Made by a program: the position numbers and the translations under genes. Below, in pieces: positions 5,085 to 5,466 of a DNA stretch of 5,466 bases. Source of the stretch: Gemmatimonadaceae bacterium. Its GTDB lineage: Bacteria; Gemmatimonadota; Gemmatimonadetes; Gemmatimonadales; Gemmatimonadaceae. The notes beneath the pieces are model-generated. The model had not been told where the DNA came from, ran no database searches, and saw only the letters and a list, made by a program, of their open reading frames with translations. The first letter of the stretch is position 1. Every line of letters starts with the position of its first letter. Location: assembly GCA_019689955.1 (NCBI GenBank), contig JADGGM010000253.1, positions 1 through 5,466 on the forward strand. The letters are read 5' to 3'.

Positions 5085-5466
5085 GGTGGCGATCCGCGCT
5101 ACGGTCGATCGACCGGCGCCGCCGCCACGGGACCGCCTAAACTCGGTGACCGGCTGGCGAAAGCACGGCCGCCTCTGGCGAAGCAGCGCGGCTGAACCCA
5201 TGCCGTCGCTGGATCTGCCGCGCTCCGCAGGAGACCAACGGTCATCGGCCACATATCGACCCCTGCGGCAGGAGCGCAACGGCGGGTCGGCGGCGCTGGC
5301 CGACTCATGGTGGACGGCCAGTAGCAGCACCGGTCCGGGGCGCGGCCAGACTGAAGGGAGGAGTCCGACCACGCGGTGGGAGGGCAAGGAGGTGGAGCCT
5401 CCCGCGCCTTCAATGGAGGCAGTCGCGGTACCCCATCGCCCCCGCCCCCCACTTACTGTGCGAGGG
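5085..5466. other. Right-end region without a convincing gene
   Basis: The 382 bases after the membrane gene hold no gene I trust. One plus-strand frame from GTG 5086 is open to the window edge (127 codons), but its translation is rich in Arg, Pro, Ser and Trp, with few hydrophobic stretches and no good ribosome site, so it is probably chance openness in GC-rich DNA. Structures seen are a 14-base palindrome (5102-5115), the repeat CTGGCGAA at 5154-5161 and 5175-5182, and a GTCGGC-N7-GCCGAC hairpin at 5286-5304. The end may be the upstream region of a gene beyond the window. Confidence 0.5.
5102..5115. repeat. Perfect 14-base palindrome CGGTCGATCGACCG
   Basis: It begins 17 bases after the membrane-protein stop. 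Seven-base arms meet with no spacer, so it would make a poor RNA hairpin but a good symmetric protein-binding site. With no T-tract after it, a terminator role is weak. Confidence 0.4.

Noticed and set aside
5086..5466. 127-codon plus-strand frame open to the right edge
   Set aside because: No ribosome site, no hydrophobic core pattern and high Arg/Pro/Ser/Trp content. It is probably chance openness, though a partial gene cannot be fully excluded.
1..5466. CRISPR array, rRNA, insertion sequence ends
   Set aside because: No regularly spaced repeats, no rRNA-like conserved stretch, and no transposase with terminal inverted repeats were seen.

Overview
The window is GC-rich soil- or environment-type bacterial DNA. 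The integrase subtype (an HPYRRLWASERK-type C-terminal motif) and the small collagen-like lipoprotein both recall Gemmatimonadota/Longimicrobium-like genomes. That placement is an inference from gene style; no marker gene is present to confirm it.

Left part, minus strand (1-1785): a compact three-gene operon read right to left. A 120-residue protein of unknown function (1423-1785) overlaps a 78-residue helix-turn-helix protein (1190-1426) by 4 bases. That gene is followed after 25 bases by a tyrosine-type site-specific integrase (1164 to beyond the left edge). The integrase is cut by the window after the HxxR motif, so its nucleophilic tyrosine is not visible. This looks like the integration module of a mobile island.

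Centre-left (1786-2262): a divergent non-coding region of about 475 bases. It carries several short hyphenated palindromes and a long G-run, and separates the integrase operon from a plus-strand gene for a collagen-like lipoprotein (2263-2724: lipobox, 14 Gly-Pro-X triplets, 87-residue C-terminal domain).

Centre-right, plus strand (2954-5084): a 511-residue protein with what reads as a Toprim (OLD/topoisomerase-primase type) metal-binding domain but no visible ATPase motor, followed by a single-pass membrane protein with a helical cytosolic domain (4554-5084). Between them is a 23-codon reading frame with a good ribosome binding site that abuts the Toprim stop and overlaps the membrane-gene start. 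This suggests translational coupling or a frameshift. A nuclease-like protein paired with a membrane protein beside an integrase is the arrangement expected of a defence or island cargo module, and it is the best candidate here for an undescribed system. The functional link is inference.

Right end (5085-5466): no convincing gene. It holds a perfect 14-base palindrome just after the membrane gene, and short motifs that recur in the same order in the 1786-2262 spacer.
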